Positions 59,600 through 64,000 of a DNA stretch of 64,000 nucleotides are shown here, in pieces. The notes under the pieces were generated by a model, which saw only the letters and a list, made by a program, of their open reading frames with translations, was not told where the DNA came from and did not search any database. The stretch is from Melanocharis versteri. Its lineage: Eukaryota; Chordata; Aves; Passeriformes; Melanocharitidae. The first letter of the stretch is position 1; each line of letters starts with the position of its first letter. Made by a program: the position numbers and the translations under genes. The stretch is from NCBI GenBank assembly GCA_013397845.1, contig VZTG01000247.1, positions 923,037 to 987,036 of the forward strand, read 5' to 3'.

Positions 59600-60160
59600 C
59601 CTCTCAGGCAATGAATAAAACTTGAAGGGCAGTGTGGTGCACAAATGCTCTCGTTATCTTAAAGGGGTCAATGGTCAAAGGTGAAAAAGATTCATAGAGC
59701 AGTTATGATTAAAGGTAGGTTTTTATATGCTTTTGATAAAGACTTGTAAAATGGCCAAAAGAGATCCTGCAATTTTAATGTTAAGTGGCTTTTGTATTGG
59801 AAAAATGCCCAAGGGCCGTGTCTAGCACGGTCACTTACAAATGACTGATGGGAGATCAATACAGACAGAGTGGGGATGCAGCTTTGTCACTGGGAGATGT
59901 AGTTAGTATGTGATTAGCCTTAAGTAGCATTGACGTGGATGTAGATGGGCAGTAAAGTGCTTAGTACCCAGTGAGCATGATAGCTGTTTGTACACAAAAG
60001 TTAATGAAAGAGGAAAACCACATTATGATTAAACACTCAGAGGGGCTTCCCACACCCATTCGGGGATTTTAGGAGTAGATCCGTCTGACAATGAGCTGTT
60101 TAGAGCTGCCAGTCCCAACAGTATTTACTCTGAATTTGGTTTTCTTCTATGAGGAGCAAT
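59600..60160. promoter_or_regulatory. Candidate conserved regulatory element with triple nuclear-receptor half-site
   Basis: Three AGGTCA-like hexamers lie in the same direction, each separated by one base: GGGTCA (59665-59670), TGGTCA (59672-59677) and AGGTGA (59679-59684). That is two overlapping DR1 sites, the arrangement bound by RXR, COUP-TF and HNF4 type receptors. TTATGATTAAA (PBX/HOX-like) occurs twice, at 59703-59713 and 60023-60033. CpGs are retained near 59652, 59818, 59828, 59933, 60061 and 60081. No coding frame or repeat covers the block. It is one of the better enhancer candidates, but conservation was not measured. Confidence 0.35.
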
Positions 60161-60164
60161 CCCA

Positions 60165-60510
60165 CAGGACTTGGTAAACCACCTAGTTAAGTTCTGCATG
60201 CAACCTGATTATAGAGGAGCAAGTAGGCCACTTAGCCTTTCTGAAAGACAGAAAATCCTGTAAAGTAAGCACAAATTGAAACTTAGGAGTAGAAAGAGGA
60301 AACAAGAAGATACCTTGAGGAAGGTAAGACTCTCTGGCACTGATAATATTTTGCACTAAATCTTCTCTGTTCCTTAGTGTGGGGATCCTTATGTTTAATC
60401 AGATCCAGAATATCTCACTAGGCATTTCACTTTTATTCTCTTTTTTTCAGATGCATTACTGGTAAGCCAGGATTTTAAAATTCATTTTATTGCATTTTTG
60501 ATAAAGCATT
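60165..60510. other. Unique non-coding sequence, nothing recognised
   Basis: No frame or repeat of note upstream of the CR1 fragment. Confidence 0.5.
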
Positions 60511-60513
60511 TTT

Positions 60514-60672
60514 ACCCAGGGATGTGGTAGAGTTCCTATGACTGGAGGTTTTCAAGATGTAGTTGGACAGGGTACTAGATGATCTCCTCGACCCTCTTTT
60601 CCATGAAAGTTTGGACCAGACAACCTCATGAGCTTCCCTCCAACCTGAGTTGTTCTATATTTCTGCGATGTT
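60514..60672 (+). mobile_element. CR1 LINE 3' fragment
   Basis: CCCAGGGATGTGGTAGAGTT, then GGAGGTTTTCAAGATGTAGT, GGACAGGGTACTAGATGATC, TGGACCAGACAACCTCATGA and TTCCCTCCAACCTGAGTTGT match the end of CR1 ORF2 and the 3' UTR in sense orientation. The final repeats are decayed (TTCTATATTTCTGCGATG). About 160 bases, moderately diverged. Confidence 0.9.
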
Positions 60673-60679
60673 GCTAAGA

Positions 60680-62110
60680 AATAGCACCTTCTTAATTCAC
60701 AAGCACACATACACATATATGCACTCTCTTTAGTTTCAAAACAGAGATTTAGTGGAGGACCCATAGTTTTTAATTCATACATATTAGATGTGCCTCAATT
60801 TGTCTTTCTGGAGGGTTTTGGGTTTCCTTTTTCCTACCGGAAGTTCTGTATTGCACCTCTGTTAAACAGCAAAATAAATAATATACGAATCGCATCGATA
60901 TCAAATTATGTATTCCCTTTTTTGTTCTGCAAAAGAAGAGAAAATCACACTACTGAAGAAAGTGACCATGAAACAAAAACCAAGAATTTAGTAATTTCAA
61001 GTGCTCTGATTAATATTTACTCCTTTTTTTCCTTTTTTTTTTTTTTGGCTATACAGAAAAGAATTAATCACGCTCTGAAAAAGCATCATCTACGCTATCT
61101 TCTCTGACCTCCTACCCTGCTACTCAGAATATTAAAAGGTTTGCCTCAATTTTAGTCACATGGTGTAAACTGAAATTATTTCATGGCTAACCTGATATTT
61201 CCAGGGCCATGGTAAAGCCAGAAATCTGTGGCCTAGGGTCACCACACGCCTTTCTAATGGACCCTCAGAACACAGTTAATTACAGGGAGAGTTTGGGTAT
61301 CCTGCTGTCAAAAGCCACTGCAGCACAGCACCAGTCAGAAAAGCTCCTCGCTCAGCATCTCTGCTGCATTCAAACCTGGACACCCTTTCAGGATTCCCAC
61401 TAGAAGTGGAAATGACCCAGAAGAGACCAGAAGGCTTAACGTTGGACAGTGCACACGTAAAATTTGGGGGCTTTGTAGCAACATCCATCTAAAATCATTA
61501 CACCCTTTATTAGCAAACGACAGTGCACACATCATCAGCTAATTAAAATTGGGCCAAACTACTAATGGAGCCACAACCTGGGTCATTGATTCCCAAAGCA
61601 TTTCTTGCTTTACTAAGCTAAAAGAGAAGCTCTGTAATTCAAAATAAGGCAAAATCCCTGCTACACTTCGTCCATCTTTTTTTAACTGCCTGAACTCACT
61701 CTTGACTAAAACTCCTCTGGCGGCATTGAACTGAGTTAGTAGCTCAGGCTTTGCAGTCATGGTTATTTCTTGCCTCTTTGATTGCTCCTAAGTGAAATGT
61801 AAAAAACATTATTTATTAATATTTACAAGAAGGAGACATAGTTTGTTCTGTGAAGAATCTATGTAAGCATATTCAGAAGACTAAACAGTCTATTTTTCAA
61901 ATTACTTTGCACAATTCATCAAAACTGAATAGTTTGCCCAGGCAAGATTTGGCCACTTGTCAGAAGAAGCATGGCTGTCCAGTCATTTTCCAATATGGGC
62001 AAGAACATATTGGTGTCCTTTGGAGTGTTTTGTTAAATGTGCAGTCAGCTAACACTCAGGAGTAAATATAGAGCCCACAGCTGAGGCCTTCAACTCGACA
62101 TTTCCAGGTT
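60680..62110. other. Unique non-coding sequence, nothing recognised
   Basis: Contains a T14 run (61033-61046). The largest frame is 105 codons (60790-61107), which runs through that tract and shows no domain. Confidence 0.5.
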
Positions 62111-62116
62111 CACAAG

Positions 62117-62215
62117 TCCCAGACCTGTCACACATTTCCTTTTTGACCCTGGACAAGATATTTAATCTCCTAGTACTCCATCTGTATAACAGCTAATATA
62201 TTACTTGCCTTTATT
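62117..62215 (+). repeat. Probable MIR-type SINE remnant
   Basis: TTTGACCCTGGACAAGATAT, then TTAATCTCCTAGTACTCCAT and CTGTATAACAGCTAATATAT follow the order and spacing of the MIR core (a TGACCTTGGGCAAGTTACTTAA-like part, a CTCAGTTTCCTCATCTGTAA-like part, then a GATAATAATA-like part). The copy is heavily diverged. MIR is an ancient amniote SINE, rare but present in birds. Confidence 0.5.
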
Positions 62216-62219
62216 GCTA

Positions 62220-64000
62220 TAGACTGCAGAACAAGAACAGTGTCCAATTACAAATATGTTCAGTGCTGGATATGATGGAAATGTGTTGATAGTTGAGGCC
62301 TCAGAAAGCTGCTCTAATAAAAAGCAATCAGAAATTACAAATTATGATTTTGTCATGTAGTTTCCTGGCTGTGTTTCTGTAGTGTATTTACCCAGATCCT
62401 CCTTACATGTAAAATTTGCCGGACCATGCAAGGCTACAAGGGCAGGTGGGGCTCGACCCAAGGTCTGTTCCCTTCTCCAGAGACCTCTGGATGTATTTGA
62501 GAACCATGCTGATATGGCTGCCCAGAAATTCATAGCCTTTGGAACAGTCCTGGATCTTTATTCCTTTGACAAAATGAAGGAGAATTATTAATTTGGTCCT
62601 CAACTTCCATAAAAAGTATTCAATTTGTTTGTGTGGTCATATATTTACCCCACCGACTTTGTCTCCTAGAAATACAATGCTTGCCAGGGAGTTGTTTCTC
62701 GTGACCTGAGAAGCTAAGCAATGTCTAATATTGATCAGTGGTTCATACATTAATGGAAATAGCTAAATTGAAAAAGATCCTCTTTATACACTGTGGCAAA
62801 TTGTATCTGTTTGACTGGAGAGGGCAACCTTTTATTGAACTACATAGTGGTTTGCTTTTAGTTGAGTTTATTCCTTTCTACAAAGGATTTTCCCTTTCTG
62901 AATAGTTCCACAAAAGAAGTGTTTTTTTCAGTTTCTGCTGAACATATTTAGTACATGTCTGTCTTCACAGCAACTCTCAATTTACCTTCAATCACCCCCA
63001 TGATGTAGGAAAAGCCAGTTTGAGTTTCCTAGTGAAGTCCAACAGTCCAATGGGGGACTAACTTATTACTACCAACAATGGGCAGGACTTTACTACACCT
63101 TTTCCTAGCCTTTTGCAATGAAAGCATTCCCATCAGTATCGGCGCTGTTTCCAGCACAAATCCAAAATACACCCCCATAGTAGCTACTGGGAAGAAAACT
63201 AGCTCTATCCCAGCCAAAGCTAGCACATACACTAACCAGCATCAGTAAGCTGGTTGACAGGAAGACAAAAAGCAAGCCTTATGGGACAGGGCAAAGGATA
63301 ACCCTTTATTCAGGCTGGAGGAGAAGGAGCCAGGTGAGCCTGACATTACACAATAGACATAGGAGATTTTTCAGTTTAACAGCTTTTCTTATGAAGAGAC
63401 AGAACAAATGGAGTTTGTGCAAATCAAGCTTAAGGTGAGCTGATAGAGCAGTTTTGTTTCTCAGGAAATGAGTGCACTCTGCTTGGCATCAGTCATTGCC
63501 TCCTGATCCCATCTTTGAAAGATCTCAACATTTTATATTTATTTACCAACACAAATTACATTGGCAGCCAGTCGCTTCAAGCAATCTGCCTGGTCTGGTA
63601 CAGCCAAGCATACAGGGTTTTAACAAAGAAAAATAAAAGATCTGTTCTTCCTTTTTTGAGAAAGACAAATATAACCTACCCCAGGCTCTTGGTCAGCCAG
63701 CTGGCACCAGATTACATCACACTTTAAAAAAGCACCCAACTCCTTCTTTAATTAATACTTTCAATGTGACTAACTATTACAGAAGACAATTATTGGCAGT
63801 GCAGTGTCTTTACTTCAGCTAGACTGAATCTCTTTCTGTCTCAAACACATTTTTTGACACAGCACTGAAATGTGATGACCTCAAATGAAGACATATCTCG
63901 GCTGCGGTCAAGCTGTGTTCTCCTCATTTTGTTTTGATTGTAAATAAAAGAAGCAGCAGAGAAAAGGTCCTATTGTGGATATGGGCAAGAATAAAGCAGT
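62220..64000. other. Unique non-coding sequence to the window end, nothing recognised
   Basis: Only short frames (at most 71 codons) on both strands, no repeat family, no RNA gene. Confidence 0.5.

Noticed and set aside
1..64000. Bacterial or phage features (operons, CRISPR arrays, Shine-Dalgarno sites), tRNA, rRNA or known microRNA genes
   Set aside because: The sequence is vertebrate in character. No spaced repeat array, tRNA B-box cloverleaf, rRNA stretch or familiar microRNA seed hairpin was recognised by eye.

Overview
The window looks like AT-rich, gene-poor DNA from a bird, on a macrochromosome-like stretch. The lineage call rests on the transposable elements. All clear repeats are CR1 non-LTR retrotransposon fragments ending in the avian-type 3' words (ATTCTGTGATTCTATGATTC and relatives, or AATCACAGAATCACAG on the minus strand). 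There is also one probable ancient MIR-like SINE remnant. No Alu, B1, young L1 or LTR pair was seen. The species cannot be named from the sequence, and an archosaur or turtle is not strictly excluded.

I found no exon of a functional host gene that I can defend. The open frames are short (mostly 60-135 codons), scattered on both strands and low in complexity, as expected by chance. The only recognisable protein homology is decayed CR1 ORF1 (GDS esterase domain) and ORF2 (end of the reverse transcriptase). One 187-codon frame (58498-59061) is longer than the rest and is flagged, but it resembles nothing I know.

Layout. 1-17.5 kb: unique sequence with a possible decayed retrocopy on the minus strand (1921-2300), then a dense group of candidate regulatory elements at 4.6-4.8, 6.7-7.7, 11.2-11.5 and 11.9-12.6 kb. 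These keep CpGs and carry homeodomain, octamer and TALE-like words. 17.5-51.3 kb: almost repeat-free unique DNA with one about 100 bp CR1 tail, candidate elements near 23.8, 26.5-26.7, 28.0-28.5, 30.6-30.9, 41.6-41.8 and 42.3-42.5 kb, and a CpG-rich patch at 49.1 kb. 51.3-60.7 kb: CR1-bearing zone with one 3' fragment of about 320 bp, a head-to-head inverted CR1 pair of about 1.6 kb, and two small tails. 57.9-60.2 kb: two more candidate regulatory stretches, one with repeated AGGTG-type words and one with three nuclear-receptor-like half-sites in tandem. 62.1-62.2 kb: MIR-like remnant.

Reading: a bird gene desert or very large intron, with few transposons for 50 kb and islands of CpG-retaining sequence, is the usual appearance of the regulatory territory of a developmental gene lying outside the window. 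Conservation was not measured. Every regulatory call is inference from composition and motif words and needs a multi-species alignment. I did not find an undescribed coding system.
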